A stretch of DNA of 64,000 nt from an uncultured Bacteroides sp. (GCA_944322285.1 CALUOR010000009.1:25676-89675), one strand, 5' to 3'. Positions 9,283 to 17,818 are shown, counted from the first letter of the stretch. The notes: generated by a model not told the origin, from the letters alone. Program-made: numbers and translations.

Positions 9283-10761
9283 TTACAGCAGTGTGCGCTT
9301 CAGCCACAGGCGGTGTGTAATGGTGTTGGGCAACTCGTTAGCATAGTGAGTCACCATAATAAGTGTCTTGTCATGGCGATGGCAGAATGCTTCGATGATG
9401 GCCTTCACTCTGCGGCGGTTATGGGTATCCAGTCCGTGTAGAGGTTCGTCCAGTATTAACAGTTCAGGGTCCTTCATAAAAGCGCGGGCAAGGAGTGCCA
9501 GGCGTTGCTCGCCACTGCTCAGCTGCAGGAAGGGTCTGTCCCTGAGGGCCGCTATGCCGAAGATGTCCATCCACCACGCGCAGGCGTCCAGCTCCTCCGG
9601 GCGGGGACGCTTGTACAGGCCGATGCTGTCGTGCAGGCCACTGGCCACTATGTCGATAGTGGGCAGGTTCTTTAGGTAAGCACGGTGCATCTCGGGACTG
9701 ACGTAACCTATATGGCTCTTTATATCCCAAATGCTCTCGCCGGTACCCCGCTTACGGCCAAACAGGTGTATGTCGCAAGCGTAGGACTGGGGATTGTCGG
9801 CACATATCAGGCTGAGCAATGTAGATTTGCCCGCCCCGTTCTCTCCACCCAGGGCCCACTTCTCGCCCCGCTTGATGGTCCAATCTAGGTTGCGAAGGAT
9901 GGTACGCTCGCCGTAGCGGATGGTTACATGGGTGAGCTTCACAACCTCGGGTGCGGTGTAATTCGTGTGGGTGTAAGGCAGATGCTCCACTTGGCTGCGC
10001 AGATTTGCCAGGAGTGCCTGCTCGCTAGCTTCGCGATTGGCGTCAGGCCGAGCAAGGCGGTCCAGCCACTCACTACGGGTGAGCTTCGGCCCTACCCTAC
10101 GGTCTGCAATGGGTATGACATGGGTGATGAACGGGGGTACATCATCTAGCATCGAGAGTACCAGTACGAGTTGCAGCGTACCCAGGGATGCGATGTGCGT
10201 CAGCAGGTCCGTCAGCAAGTCGCGCGTAGCGGCATCAAGCCCTATGAAGGGATTGTCTAGTATCAATACACGCGGATGGGTGAGCAGGGCTTTAGCCAGT
10301 TGGAACTTGCGGAGTTCCCCGCTACTTAGGAGGATGATTCGCTTGTCTAGCAGGGGCTCTATACCGAAGAGGTTGAATAGTCGGTGTCGATACGCTTCGT
10401 CGTGCACTTCGCCTAGCTGTTGGTGTACGGTGGGCGCATCGTCTTGGTCGTGAGCATTCCAGCGCTGTTGGTAGTAGTAGTTGGCATCGGCACTGCCGTA
10501 GGTGTCGCGGAAGGCTATGTAGCGTATGTTCTCGTAGGCTGATGTGGAGGTGGATGGATGGAAATCGTACGTCAGACTTCCCTCGCGTAGGGGGTACTTA
10601 CCCGTCAGCATATCTACCAATAGGGTCTTACCCGCTCCGTTGGGGCCTATCAGGGCGATTTGTTCATCGGCACCAAATGCCACACTTGCCGGAGCATCCA
10701 GCCGCACTAGTGGATTGCGGGCTACGGCGTCTTTCAATAAAATAGTGTTTTGTTCTGTCAT
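9283..10761 (-). CDS. Double ATP-binding cassette protein, ModF-like
   Basis: This 492-residue soluble protein has two ABC ATPase domains in tandem. Domain 1 (about 8-225) has Walker A GPNGAGKT and signature LSSGELRKFQ with Walker B VLILDNPFIGLD. Domain 2 (about 265-490) has GENGAGKST, signature LSSGEQRLAL and LLILDEPLHGLDTHN. No membrane segment is present. The layout matches ModF/PhrA-type proteins, whose exact role is unclear. No molybdate permease gene lies nearby, so the substrate link is not supported here. Confidence 0.85.
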   Translation of the reverse strand: MTEQNTILLKDAVARNPLVRLDAPASVAFGADEQIALIGPNGAGKTLLVDMLTGKYPLREGSLTYDFHPSTSTSAYENIRYIAFRDTYGSADANYYYQQRWNAHDQDDAPTVHQQLGEVHDEAYRHRLFNLFGIEPLLDKRIILLSSGELRKFQLAKALLTHPRVLILDNPFIGLDAATRDLLTDLLTHIASLGTLQLVLVLSMLDDVPPFITHVIPIADRRVGPKLTRSEWLDRLARPDANREASEQALLANLRSQVEHLPYTHTNYTAPEVVKLTHVTIRYGERTILRNLDWTIKRGEKWALGGENGAGKSTLLSLICADNPQSYACDIHLFGRKRGTGESIWDIKSHIGYVSPEMHRAYLKNLPTIDIVASGLHDSIGLYKRPRPEELDACAWWMDIFGIAALRDRPFLQLSSGEQRLALLARAFMKDPELLILDEPLHGLDTHNRRRVKAIIEAFCHRHDKTLIMVTHYANELPNTITHRLWLKRTLL

Positions 10762-10806
10762 AACATATATTTATTTGTTTATATATTGCTGATTCGATTT
10801 GCTAGT

Positions 10807-10892
10807 GCATACCACAGTGTAGTTACTGGGGTATACCCAAGTGTATACACTGGGGTGTACCCAAGTGCATACACTATGGTATATAGAAGTGG
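10807..10892. repeat. 24-bp tandem repeat, about 3.6 copies
   Basis: Units start at 10807, 10831, 10855 and 10879 and share the pattern GTATACCCAAGTGTATACAC, in which AGTGTATACACT is itself a palindrome. The array lies between the ABC gene start and the M23 peptidase stop. Unlike other arrays in this window its period is 24 bp, not 22. Confidence 0.75.
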
Positions 10893-10918
10893 ATTTATGA
10901 GGGTGGTGTACGGTCGGT

Positions 10919-12184
10919 TTACATGGCTGCCAATCGCTGCACCAGGGAGTCGCACAGGTGTGTAAAGGCTTGGCGGTTGGCGTTGCTGATGGGTTTCTTG
11001 GGCTGGGACTTAATGGTTAGGGGGTTGATGGGTCGTCCGTTTTCGTGTACGCGGAAGTCCAGGTGTGGGCCGGTAGATAGTCCTGTGGAACCTACGTAGC
11101 CTATCACTTGCTTTTGCTGCACGCGGTCGCCCACGTTTAGGCCTTTGGCGAATCGGGAGAGATGCATGTAGGTACTGACGTAGACACTGTTGTGCTTAAT
11201 CTTGACGTAGTTGCCTCCCCCACCCGCCTGATAGGCCTTGGCTATAACCTTACCGCTGCCTATGGCATAGACGGGCGTACCGGTGGGAGCTGCATAGTCC
11301 ACACCGTGATGGGCCCGATAGCGCTTTAGCACGGGGTGGTATCGGGCGTTACTGAAGCGCGAAGATATGCGGTAGTAGTCTAGCGGAGCCTTTAGGAAGG
11401 CGCCCTCCAGACTGTTGCCATGCTCGTTATAGTAGAGCTCTTCATTGTCCTGTACAAAAGGTATGGCATAATAGGTACTGTCGGAGGCTCGGAAGGCGGC
11501 TGCCAGTACGTGGAAGTTAGGCAGGGGCTTGTCGTCTACATACTCCTGCTCGTAGATGACTCGAAACTCGTCCTGCTTCTGCAAGCCAAAAAAGTCTATG
11601 CTCCAGCCGAAGATGTGTGACAGCACTACGGCTAGTTGTGGTGATGTGTTGTTGCTCTGCATGGCTACCCACAAAGACGATTCTACCTGCCCCTTCACTT
11701 CGCGCTGACGCCACTCCACGGGATTCTGCCCACGTGTTACCCGGCCATCGCCTTGCAGGTGGAAGACGATGTAGGACTTAGGGTCTTCCTCATAGACGAA
11801 GTAACGGGGGGCGCCCAGGCTGTCGTCTTTGGCGTAGAATACTGCGTAGGCTTGGCCGCTGCGTATCTTGCGTACATCGAATATGCCCTTCGAGTGTTCG
11901 TTCAGGTTGTGTACGTCTCGTAAGGACAGGCCGTGGTCGGTGAGGATGTGCGATAGGTTTTGGCGGGGTTTCACGATGCCATACTTCACGTTATAGTCGT
12001 CCTCCGGAATGCCATATTTATAGGATATGGTTTCCACTTCACTAGAGTCGGTCACAGTCACTTCATCCAGTGGTTCGCTTGCTTCCCGGTTTAGGGGGAT
12101 AAACAAAGTGGCTAGTGCCAGCAGTGCAAACACGGGTAAGGCCACCAGCCACATCTTCTTTTTGTTGAATCTGAATACTACCAT
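10919..12184 (-). CDS. M23-family metallopeptidase, envelope-anchored
   Basis: This 421-residue protein has an N-terminal membrane segment after KKK (about residues 11-30), an OapA/LysM-like central region (LSHILTDHGLSLRDVHNL, about 75-95) and a C-terminal lysostaphin-type M23 domain (about 290-395). Zinc-site motifs are HHGVDYAAPTGTPVYA and GPHLDFRVHENGRP. It resembles MepM/NlpD-type enzymes that cut or guide cutting of peptidoglycan cross-links. The N-terminal segment places it in the periplasm. Confidence 0.9.
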   Translation of the reverse strand: MVVFRFNKKKMWLVALPVFALLALATLFIPLNREASEPLDEVTVTDSSEVETISYKYGIPEDDYNVKYGIVKPRQNLSHILTDHGLSLRDVHNLNEHSKGIFDVRKIRSGQAYAVFYAKDDSLGAPRYFVYEEDPKSYIVFHLQGDGRVTRGQNPVEWRQREVKGQVESSLWVAMQSNNTSPQLAVVLSHIFGWSIDFFGLQKQDEFRVIYEQEYVDDKPLPNFHVLAAAFRASDSTYYAIPFVQDNEELYYNEHGNSLEGAFLKAPLDYYRISSRFSNARYHPVLKRYRAHHGVDYAAPTGTPVYAIGSGKVIAKAYQAGGGGNYVKIKHNSVYVSTYMHLSRFAKGLNVGDRVQQKQVIGYVGSTGLSTGPHLDFRVHENGRPINPLTIKSQPKKPISNANRQAFTHLCDSLVQRLAAM

Positions 12185-12189
12185 AATTG

Positions 12190-12298
12190 TAATGTGCTTA
12201 TGTGCAAATATGCCAATGTGCTAATGGGGTGGCTAGTTATTCGCCTACTGGTTATTAGTACATTGGCATATTCGCGTAATGAAACATTGTGGGGTAAG
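12190..12298. repeat. Degenerate copy of the GTGCTAAT hairpin element
   Basis: AATGTGCTTATGTGCAAATA and GCCAATGTGCTAATGGGG on the left pair imperfectly with TTAGTACATTGGCATATTCG on the right. A small hairpin GTGGGG/CCCCAC follows at about 12288-12304. The layout equals the elements at 20909, 25070 and 50751 but the typical end motifs are lost. Confidence 0.6.
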
Positions 12299-12311
12299 GC
12301 CCCACTATTAT

Positions 12312-14318
12312 TTACTTATATAATATCATTGCTGACTGGGCAGGTACTACGACTTGGGTGCCGCTGATACGCTCTAATCCTTGCAGGCTAATGGCTCCAT
12401 CCTTGCATACGATGGTGTAGGTACCTGCCTGGGGGAGTGTCACTTGGGTTGGCTCACGGCGAGAGTTGAGTATCACGATAATGTCCTCCCAGGCATCCCC
12501 ACCGGCATGTTCCTTCAGGCGCCATGCCACCAGGTTGGAGCCTTCTACGGGTAGGAACTCCAAGTGACTGCGCACGAGGTCAGCGTCTCCTAATCGGAAG
12601 GCCGGGTGTTGCTTGCGTAGCTGTATCAGTCCTTTGTAGTAGGCATATACATCAGTGTGTCGGGCCTTGCGGCTCCAATCAATGGCATTCACCGAGTCGG
12701 GACTTTGATAGCTATTGTGCACGCCTTTCTTGTCGCGCATCACCTCCTCACCCGCTTGAATGAAGGGTACCCCCTGCGAGGTAAACACGGCTGTCTGTGC
12801 CAACTTATCCAGTCGGACCAGTTCTTCGGGTGTGATGCCTGGCACACTGGCCTTCAAGCGATCTACCAAGCACATGTCATCGTGACAGGACACGTAGCTA
12901 ATCATCTGTGTAGGCTGTTCGGCCCAAGGTGCCCGGCTATAGTTGACCGAATCGTTGTTGACTTGTGGATGGCGTATGGCACCCACGATACCAAACTTGA
13001 TGCTCTCCTCATGTCCCGGCAATCCGGCCAGGAAGGCACCTTGCTCATTGTTGCTAAAAGGCCCTCGAAGAGCGTCACGCAGTTCGTCACTAAAGACCGC
13101 AATGCCAGGCATACGGTATGTGTTAGCCTTCATGGCCAGTAAGTCCTGAGGCAGTTGTGGAGCTTGAGCCGCCCACCCTTCGCCATAGATATAGATAGTG
13201 GGGTCAACGGCAGTAAGGGCATGGCGTATCTCGTTCATCGTCTCAATGTCATGTATGCCCATTAGGTCGAAGCGAAAGCCGTCAATATGATATTCGCTCA
13301 CCCAATAGAGCACGGACTCTATCATGAACTTGCGCATCATGGGACGTTCGCTGGCTGTCTCGTTACCACAGGCCGAAGCGTCTGCATAAGTGCCATCGGG
13401 CTTCTGACGATAGAAATAGCCGGGAGCAGTGCGCTCGAAGTTGCTCCCCTCGATGTTGAACGTATGATTGTACACCACATCGAGAATCACGCGAATACCC
13501 GCCTTGTGCAATGCCTGCACCATCTGCTTAAACTCACGAATGCGGGCGGCGGGGTCGTAAGGGTCGGTGGAGTATGAACCATCGGGCACGTTGTAGTTCA
13601 GCGGGTCATATCCCCAATTATATTTGTTTTCATTCAGTTTTGTCTCGTCCACCGAGGCATAATCGTAGGAAGGCAAGATGTGCACATGGGTCACGCCCAA
13701 TTCCTTCAGATGGTCTATGCCTGTGGCAAGTCCTTCGGGCGAACGGGTGCCCTCCTCTGTCAATGCTAGATACTTGCCTTTATGTACGATGCCCGATGTG
13801 GGCGAAATGGAGAAATCGCGGTGGTGCATCTCGTAGATAACAATGTCGGCAGGCGACTTCAATGGCGGACGTTGGTCTTCACTCCAGCCTTCGGGGTCGG
13901 TGGCATGCATGTCGATGATGGCAGCTCTGCGCCCGTTCACTCCCACGGCTTTGGCGTTAATGCCGGGTGTGTCACCCAACCAGCGGTCGTCTATCTTCAC
14001 ATTGAACGTATAGAACTTGCCTAACATATCCCCCTCAACCTTCGCATTCCAAACGCCTTCTTCTCCGGCTTCCATCACCACACTCTGAGAAGCATGGCCA
14101 CCTTCGCCTTCCTCATAAAGCATCAGGCGAACTTCATCCGCCGTAGGCGCCCACACTGAAAAGCGCGTAGCCTGAGGGGTATACTCCATTTCGGTCAAAC
14201 TGCCCGAGCGCACAGGGTAAAGTTCGTATGAAGCATATTCGTTCTTAACCGGGGCACAGCCTACAGCCGTTGCCGTAGCTACACTTACAATAACTAAATC
14301 GTTCAAATTCATAGTCAC
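12312..14318 (-). CDS. pulA: Type I pullulanase (GH13)
   Basis: This 668-residue enzyme has an N-terminal CBM48-like domain (about 45-130, FSVWAPTADEVRLMLYEEGE) and a GH13 catalytic barrel. Conserved regions visible are DVVYNHTF, DGFRFDLMGIHD (nucleophile Asp), YGEGW (acid/base Glu) and SYVSCHDDM. A lipoprotein-like end (TAVGCAP, Cys near residue 21) suggests export, but the n-region lacks basic residues, so the signal is weak. It hydrolyses alpha-1,6 branches of pullulan, glycogen or starch. It starts 25 bp after the ruvC stop and may share its transcript. Confidence 0.92.
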   Translation of the reverse strand: MTMNLNDLVIVSVATATAVGCAPVKNEYASYELYPVRSGSLTEMEYTPQATRFSVWAPTADEVRLMLYEEGEGGHASQSVVMEAGEEGVWNAKVEGDMLGKFYTFNVKIDDRWLGDTPGINAKAVGVNGRRAAIIDMHATDPEGWSEDQRPPLKSPADIVIYEMHHRDFSISPTSGIVHKGKYLALTEEGTRSPEGLATGIDHLKELGVTHVHILPSYDYASVDETKLNENKYNWGYDPLNYNVPDGSYSTDPYDPAARIREFKQMVQALHKAGIRVILDVVYNHTFNIEGSNFERTAPGYFYRQKPDGTYADASACGNETASERPMMRKFMIESVLYWVSEYHIDGFRFDLMGIHDIETMNEIRHALTAVDPTIYIYGEGWAAQAPQLPQDLLAMKANTYRMPGIAVFSDELRDALRGPFSNNEQGAFLAGLPGHEESIKFGIVGAIRHPQVNNDSVNYSRAPWAEQPTQMISYVSCHDDMCLVDRLKASVPGITPEELVRLDKLAQTAVFTSQGVPFIQAGEEVMRDKKGVHNSYQSPDSVNAIDWSRKARHTDVYAYYKGLIQLRKQHPAFRLGDADLVRSHLEFLPVEGSNLVAWRLKEHAGGDAWEDIIVILNSRREPTQVTLPQAGTYTIVCKDGAISLQGLERISGTQVVVPAQSAMILYK

Positions 14319-14343
14319 ACCATATTATATATATTATCTACTC

Positions 14344-14916
14344 CTAAATTCCTCTTACCTTATCCCGGTTTTTAGCCACAAAGTCTTTCCAACCGTGATA
14401 AGCCTTGTCAACCACCGGACGCCCCATCTGTAGGAAATGACAATAAGCCGCCCCCAGCGCATCAGTAGCGTCCATAAATGTCGGCATTTCAGCCTTATCA
14501 AAGTGTAGCATCCGTTGCAACATGTCTGCCACCTGCTCTTTCGAAGCCTGCCCGTTGCCCGTAATGGCCATCTTGATTTTCAGCGGAGCATACTCGGTAA
14601 TGGGAATATCCCGGCTCAAGGCTACCGCTATGGCCACGCCTTGTGCCCTCCCCAACTTCAACATCGACTGCACATTCTTACCAAAGAAAGGCGCTTCAAT
14701 GGCCATCTCATCCGGCAAATAGCTCTCAATGATGCCCAATACCCGCTCCTGAATACGTTTCAGCTTCAGATAAGGGTCATCCACCTTGCGCAAGTCTATA
14801 ATCCCCATGGCCACCAATTCCGGACGAGTGCCCGCCACACGCAGCACCCCATAACCCATGATGTTGGTGCCCGGGTCTATTCCCATGATTATTTTCTCCT
14901 TCACCGGCACTATCAC
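14344..14916 (-). CDS. ruvC: Holliday junction resolvase RuvC
   Basis: This 190-residue nuclease resolves Holliday junctions with RuvAB. Acidic catalytic residues are visible in IMGIDPGTN (first Asp), [11 protein letters not shown] (Glu) and [15 protein letters not shown] (terminal Asp pair). I chose the GTG at 14916, which overlaps the TGA of the preceding gene and keeps the first beta strand. An ATG at 14886 with AAGGAG nine bases upstream is a real alternative but would cut that strand. Confidence 0.93.
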   Translation of the reverse strand: MIVPVKEKIIMGIDPGTNIMGYGVLRVAGTRPELVAMGIIDLRKVDDPYLKLKRIQERVLGIIESYLPDEMAIEAPFFGKNVQSMLKLGRAQGVAIAVALSRDIPITEYAPLKIKMAITGNGQASKEQVADMLQRMLHFDKAEMPTFMDATDALGAAYCHFLQMGRPVVDKAYHGWKDFVAKNRDKVRGI

Positions 14917-15218
14917 ACCACAACCTCCATCAAGGTAGGAAAGCCCACCACTTTATCCTTAAATATCTTCAACATTTCCTCGTTCAGTTTCACGCCCTGT
15001 TCACGATGCCAGCGATGCAATACTGCTGAGTTTTCCACTTCAAACTGAACGGAATAACACTCACCACCTTCCTCCCGATGACTCAGTATCCGTGCAATGC
15101 GAGGTGCATGTAAAACTCCGTACTTTTCCACTTCCGGCAGATAGTATTCCTGCATCCAAATCAAAAAATACTTTTCCTGCCCATCCTCCACATGATAAGT
15201 CGTATTATAAATCAGCAT
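14913..15218 (-). CDS. DUF4286-family protein
   Basis: This protein of 101 residues starts [18 protein letters not shown] and has the ferredoxin-like pattern of the DUF4286 family; its function is unknown. The ATG at 15218 is chosen because the family sequence begins there and the promoter at 15243-15250 lies just upstream. It overlaps ruvC by four bases, so translation is likely coupled. The same gene order is common in Bacteroides by my recollection. Confidence 0.8.
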   Translation of the reverse strand: MLIYNTTYHVEDGQEKYFLIWMQEYYLPEVEKYGVLHAPRIARILSHREEGGECYSVQFEVENSAVLHRWHREQGVKLNEEMLKIFKDKVVGFPTLMEVVV

Positions 15219-15242
15219 AAAGATTTTCTCTATTTTTTCTTG

Positions 15243-15250
15243 CAAACATA
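15243..15250 (-). promoter_or_regulatory. TAnnTTTG promoter element for DUF4286-ruvC
   Basis: TATGTTTG on the minus strand, 25 bp before the DUF4286 start codon and divergent from the tRNA promoter. Confidence 0.55.
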
Positions 15251-15273
15251 GCAATTATTTCAGAAATATCCAT

Positions 15274-15281
15274 TATCTTTG
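15274..15281 (+). promoter_or_regulatory. TAnnTTTG promoter element for tRNA-Ala
   Basis: TATCTTTG, 39 bp before the first base of the mature tRNA. Confidence 0.65.
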
Positions 15282-15320
15282 CACCGTCAAAATCAGAAAA
15301 ACGTGCAAACGTTTACTTTT

Positions 15321-15394
15321 GGGGTATTAGCTCATCTGGCTAGAGCGCGACACTGGCAGTGTCGAGGTGAGCGGTTCGAGTCCGCTATGCTCCA
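15321..15394 (+). tRNA. tRNA-Ala, anticodon GGC
   Basis: The 74 bases fold as a standard cloverleaf: acceptor GGGGTAT with ATGCTCC, D stem GCTC/GAGC, anticodon stem CGACA/TGTCG with loop CTGGCAG (anticodon GGC, alanine), and T stem GCGG...CCGC around TTCGAGT. The discriminator is A and CCA is not encoded. A decayed island begins downstream of it. Confidence 0.97.
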
Positions 15395-15408
15395 CGAAGC
15401 AATATTTT

Positions 15409-15445
15409 AAGTCCTTGAAAATCAAATTTTCAAGGACTTTTCTTT
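15409..15445 (+). terminator. Terminator after tRNA-Ala
   Basis: A perfect 14-bp stem (AAGTCCTTGAAAAT with ATTTTCAAGGACTT) with a three-base loop is followed by TTTCTTTTTC. Confidence 0.85.
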
Positions 15446-15797
15446 TTCTACTACTCCCTCTCTGACTCCCCCTATATTTTTTATATTCATTTAAACTCTC
15501 CTTCTTAATAACTGCAAATACAATGCTCTTTCTCCGCCCACAATCCTCCGAAAACCTTATATATGAAAAGAAAAAAGAAGCCGAAGAGCAGCATTACCTC
15601 GTGTAGTGCGCCACGGCTTCAAGTAAAACAATATATTCCGGGTTGAACCTGAATTTCAGAAGATGGTCAGGTAATCAATTCGAAGGCTGGAAAGTCAGGA
15701 GTAGTCATAGTAGCATCGTCTCTATGTTGAAAGTGTATGGAACAGCGAAGAGCCAAGTCAGAGCGAAGAGTTCTGATAACGGCTCTTCTTTTTGTCC
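15446..15797. other. Gene-free stretch between tRNA-Ala and hipT
   Basis: No coding region is supported. Two hairpin-capable pairs are visible: GAAGCCG near 15578 with CGGCTTC near 15613, and GAAGAGCC at 15747-15754 with GGCTCTTC at 15781-15788 followed by TTTTTG on the plus strand. No second copy of the tRNA 3' end is seen here. Confidence 0.5.
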
Positions 15798-16793
15798 TTA
15801 AAAATCCAGCATTTGTTGGCGGTATGACATGGAAAGTCGATATTGCCGTTTTAAGTCCTCAGAGAGAAAAGAACGGTTTATTAGCCCATCTATTGATGGA
15901 TGCTTGGAAGCAAAACGATCCAACTCCCGTTTTATCAGTTTCTCGGAGAGGCCCATCCGTTTCCCGAATTCTTCAAAATCAGCCCTGTGAATAGTCCTGG
16001 TATCGCTGAATGACATTCCTTCTCGGAAAAGTCCCTTGTCGAGCGCGAAGATTCCGGGCTTTAGCAGGTGCAGAGAGGTGTTTATCAAGTCATAAGCGGG
16101 TGATAAGCGATATTCTTCACCTTCATTGACTAAAGTGAAGTTTTTCAAATGAGCATCGTCATTTAATGAAATGAAATTGAACACAACCAGTCGAAAGAAA
16201 CGAAGAAGATCTACGGGAGCGGTTTTCACGAATCGACGGATAACTTCACCACACTCTTCATAACTTCCATTGCAATATTTATAGTCGCTGCCTCCGTTCA
16301 TTTTGGTATAGCCCATCAGAGAAGCGAAATCTTCTTGCTGACGCTTTCCCATCGGGGTTATGTCAAAACGCCGGGTCAGGTAAGCTGCTTCATCATTCGC
16401 ATAAAAGCACAGGCCATTGACTGCGGTTTCTATGCCAAACACCTGGGAGGCAATCTGCATGGTCAGATGTTCGTTCGCCGCACAATAATCCTTGTTCAAT
16501 ATATGATAACCATTGGGGCGTGGCTTAAGGATGAAAGTGCCGGTTTCATCCTCCCTGGCATAGCGCAAGCATAGATTATCCACCAAAACAGAAAACTTTG
16601 GCTGCACTCCTGACAATGAAATCCGACTTGCATTTTGAATGGCTTCTTTTGCTTCTTCACTATCTGTAGAGGGACTTGGAACCTTCATATAGTGTGATAC
16701 AGGCTTTCCATCGAATAGCCGTTGTCTGGCTTCGGGGGAATAGGTATCAAAACCGTCTGCCAATGTGGAGGGACAAACTTGTAACTTTATCAT
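15798..16793 (-). CDS. hipT: HipT-like serine/threonine kinase toxin
   Basis: This 331-residue protein has the HipA C-terminal kinase fold. Visible are the glycine-rich loop with adjacent serines (RISLSGVQPKFS, about 57-68), ATP-binding FILKPRP, catalytic SLNDDAHLKNF and metal-binding SPAYDLINT. HipA kinases inactivate glutamyl-tRNA synthetase, and HipT of enteropathogenic E. coli targets TrpS; the target here is unknown. The N-subdomain-1 normally present in HipA is on a separate gene directly upstream, with a four-base ATGA overlap. This three-gene order hipB-hipS-hipT matches the tripartite HipBST arrangement. Confidence 0.85.
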   Translation of the reverse strand: MIKLQVCPSTLADGFDTYSPEARQRLFDGKPVSHYMKVPSPSTDSEEAKEAIQNASRISLSGVQPKFSVLVDNLCLRYAREDETGTFILKPRPNGYHILNKDYCAANEHLTMQIASQVFGIETAVNGLCFYANDEAAYLTRRFDITPMGKRQQEDFASLMGYTKMNGGSDYKYCNGSYEECGEVIRRFVKTAPVDLLRFFRLVVFNFISLNDDAHLKNFTLVNEGEEYRLSPAYDLINTSLHLLKPGIFALDKGLFREGMSFSDTRTIHRADFEEFGKRMGLSEKLIKRELDRFASKHPSIDGLINRSFLSEDLKRQYRLSMSYRQQMLDF

Positions 16794-17113
16794 GCGCCTA
16801 TCGGTTTCACGGTTACTGCTCCTATTGTATCGTAGCGTGCTGTAGCAAGCAAAATGCCGAAATCATCTTCGGGTGAGATATGTAATAACCTGGCTTGTGT
16901 CTCTCTGTTTTCTCCTTCGGACAGCATGTTGAAGAAGAAGGGAAATAGATATTCCGAATGGTAAACCTCCTGCTGCAAAGGCATGGTGAGACTTATCGGA
17001 GGATTATTCTTCCCTTGCAAATAAGTTTTGTTGTAGGCAAAAGAATAACCGTCCTCATCTTCTTTGAGTACTCCGGCCTTGATGCCATGTACATATACTT
17101 CACATTGTCTCAT
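16790..17113 (-). CDS. hipS: HipS-like protein (HipA N-terminal subdomain)
   Basis: This 107-residue protein corresponds to the HipA N-subdomain 1: MRQCEVYVHGIKAGVLKEDE, FAYNKTYLQGKNNPPISLTMP and LFPFFFNMLSEG are typical. In HipBST systems the separate HipS, not HipB, neutralises the kinase; I infer the same role here. It starts six bases after the hipB stop and overlaps hipT by four bases. Confidence 0.85.
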   Translation of the reverse strand: MRQCEVYVHGIKAGVLKEDEDGYSFAYNKTYLQGKNNPPISLTMPLQQEVYHSEYLFPFFFNMLSEGENRETQARLLHISPEDDFGILLATARYDTIGAVTVKPIGA

Positions 17114-17119
17114 ACCCTA

Positions 17120-17323
17120 TTAATCTTTTAATTTGATGCTAAGTTGCAGGCCAAGCACATCAAGGACAGAAATCAAGGTCTCCAATTTGGGATTTCCTTG
17201 ACCTCGTTCGATGGCTACCAAAGTATTGATTCCTATTCCCGCCAGCTCAGAAAGCTCCAGTTGGTTCACTTTCAAAATCCGCCTACGCTCCTTAATGATG
17301 TTTCCTATTTCTTTTGTATTCAC
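17120..17323 (-). CDS. hipB: HipB-like XRE-family regulator
   Basis: This small DNA-binding protein (67 residues from the GTG at 17323) has a lambda-repressor-type helix-turn-helix: IKERRRILKVNQLELSELAGIGINTLVAIERGQ split around the turn. It should repress its own operon. I chose the GTG because the only longer start is a TTG at 17377 that lies upstream of the promoter at 17344-17351. The start codon sits inside one of two matching TCACA-N6-TGTGA repeats, likely its operators. Confidence 0.8.
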   Translation of the reverse strand: MNTKEIGNIIKERRRILKVNQLELSELAGIGINTLVAIERGQGNPKLETLISVLDVLGLQLSIKLKD

Positions 17324-17335
17324 AATGGAGTGTGA
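17320..17335. promoter_or_regulatory. HipB operator candidate 1
   Basis: TCACA-ATGGAG-TGTGA overlaps the hipB start codon. The same 5-6-5 inverted repeat occurs at 17381-17396, centre to centre 61 bp. Confidence 0.6.
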
Positions 17336-17343
17336 TTTTCTTG

Positions 17344-17351
17344 CAAAAATA
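17344..17351 (-). promoter_or_regulatory. hipBST promoter element
   Basis: TATTTTTG on the minus strand with TTG 20 bases upstream. It lies between the two operator candidates. Confidence 0.6.
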
Positions 17352-17380
17352 GAGATAAAAAATGTATTGTGCAACAAGAA

Positions 17381-17396
17381 TCACATTATATTGTGA
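17381..17396. promoter_or_regulatory. HipB operator candidate 2
   Basis: TCACA-TTATAT-TGTGA lies just upstream of the -33 position of the hipBST promoter and borders the truncated relE remnant. Confidence 0.6.
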
Positions 17397-17399
17397 ATT

Positions 17400-17507
17400 T
17401 TAGTACGCGTCAATGACTTCTTGTATAGCTGCTCTTACAGAATCCAGCATTTTCCCGGAGAGCTTTTTCACGGATTTCACAAACGCCTTGGAATATTCTA
17501 CTCTCAT
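17400..17507 (-). pseudogene. Truncated RelE/ParE-type toxin remnant
   Basis: A 35-residue reading frame begins MRVEYSKAFVKSVKKLSGKM, a typical RelE/ParE N-terminus, and stops after IDAY; full toxins have 85-110 residues. Its ATG overlaps the antitoxin TGA, as in intact operons. The frame ends within four bases of the upstream HipB operator, so the 3' two thirds appear to have been lost where the hipBST module begins. Confidence 0.75.
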
Positions 17508-17776
17508 TTCCTTTCAACGCCCAACCAGTTCTCAAAATCCTGTTTTTCCTTCTCTTCCACTTTCACATGGCCATCAGGTTCATGTTTGGAGAGCCACCGA
17601 TAAGCTTCACTATCATCCATTCCGGCTACCATATCTTCCACGTCCTTGGCAAGAAGGCTTTCAATGTACCTTTTCAGATTAGTACCTTGCATAGCCGCTT
17701 TTACGGATAGGAAACGGAAAATGTCTTCCGGAATATCTATCACTTTCCTTTTCGTGAGTTTGATTGCTGTATCCAT
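17504..17776 (-). CDS. Antitoxin of a RelE/ParE-type pair
   Basis: This 90-residue protein has an N-terminal ribbon-helix-helix-like segment (RKVIDIPEDIFRFLSVKAAM, RYIESLLAKDVEDM) and a charged C-terminal tail, as expected for an antitoxin that binds its own promoter. It overlaps the truncated toxin by four bases. An ATG two codons upstream (17782) is equally possible. With the toxin broken it may be a leftover repressor. Confidence 0.7.
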   Translation of the reverse strand: MDTAIKLTKRKVIDIPEDIFRFLSVKAAMQGTNLKRYIESLLAKDVEDMVAGMDDSEAYRWLSKHEPDGHVKVEEKEKQDFENWLGVERK

Positions 17777-17798
17777 AATCATCAGTTTTATTTCTCCA

Positions 17799-17818
17799 CA
17801 AAGATATATAATATATCT
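17799..17818 (-). promoter_or_regulatory. Promoter and operator-like palindrome of the antitoxin gene
   Basis: TATCTTTG on the minus strand (17799-17806) overlaps the 17-base palindrome AGATATATAATATATCT at 17802-17818. This fits autoregulation by the ribbon-helix-helix antitoxin. Confidence 0.55.

Noticed and set aside
15737-15994. Plus-strand frame of 85 codons opposite the end of hipT
   Set aside because: It lies on the complementary strand of a well-supported kinase gene.
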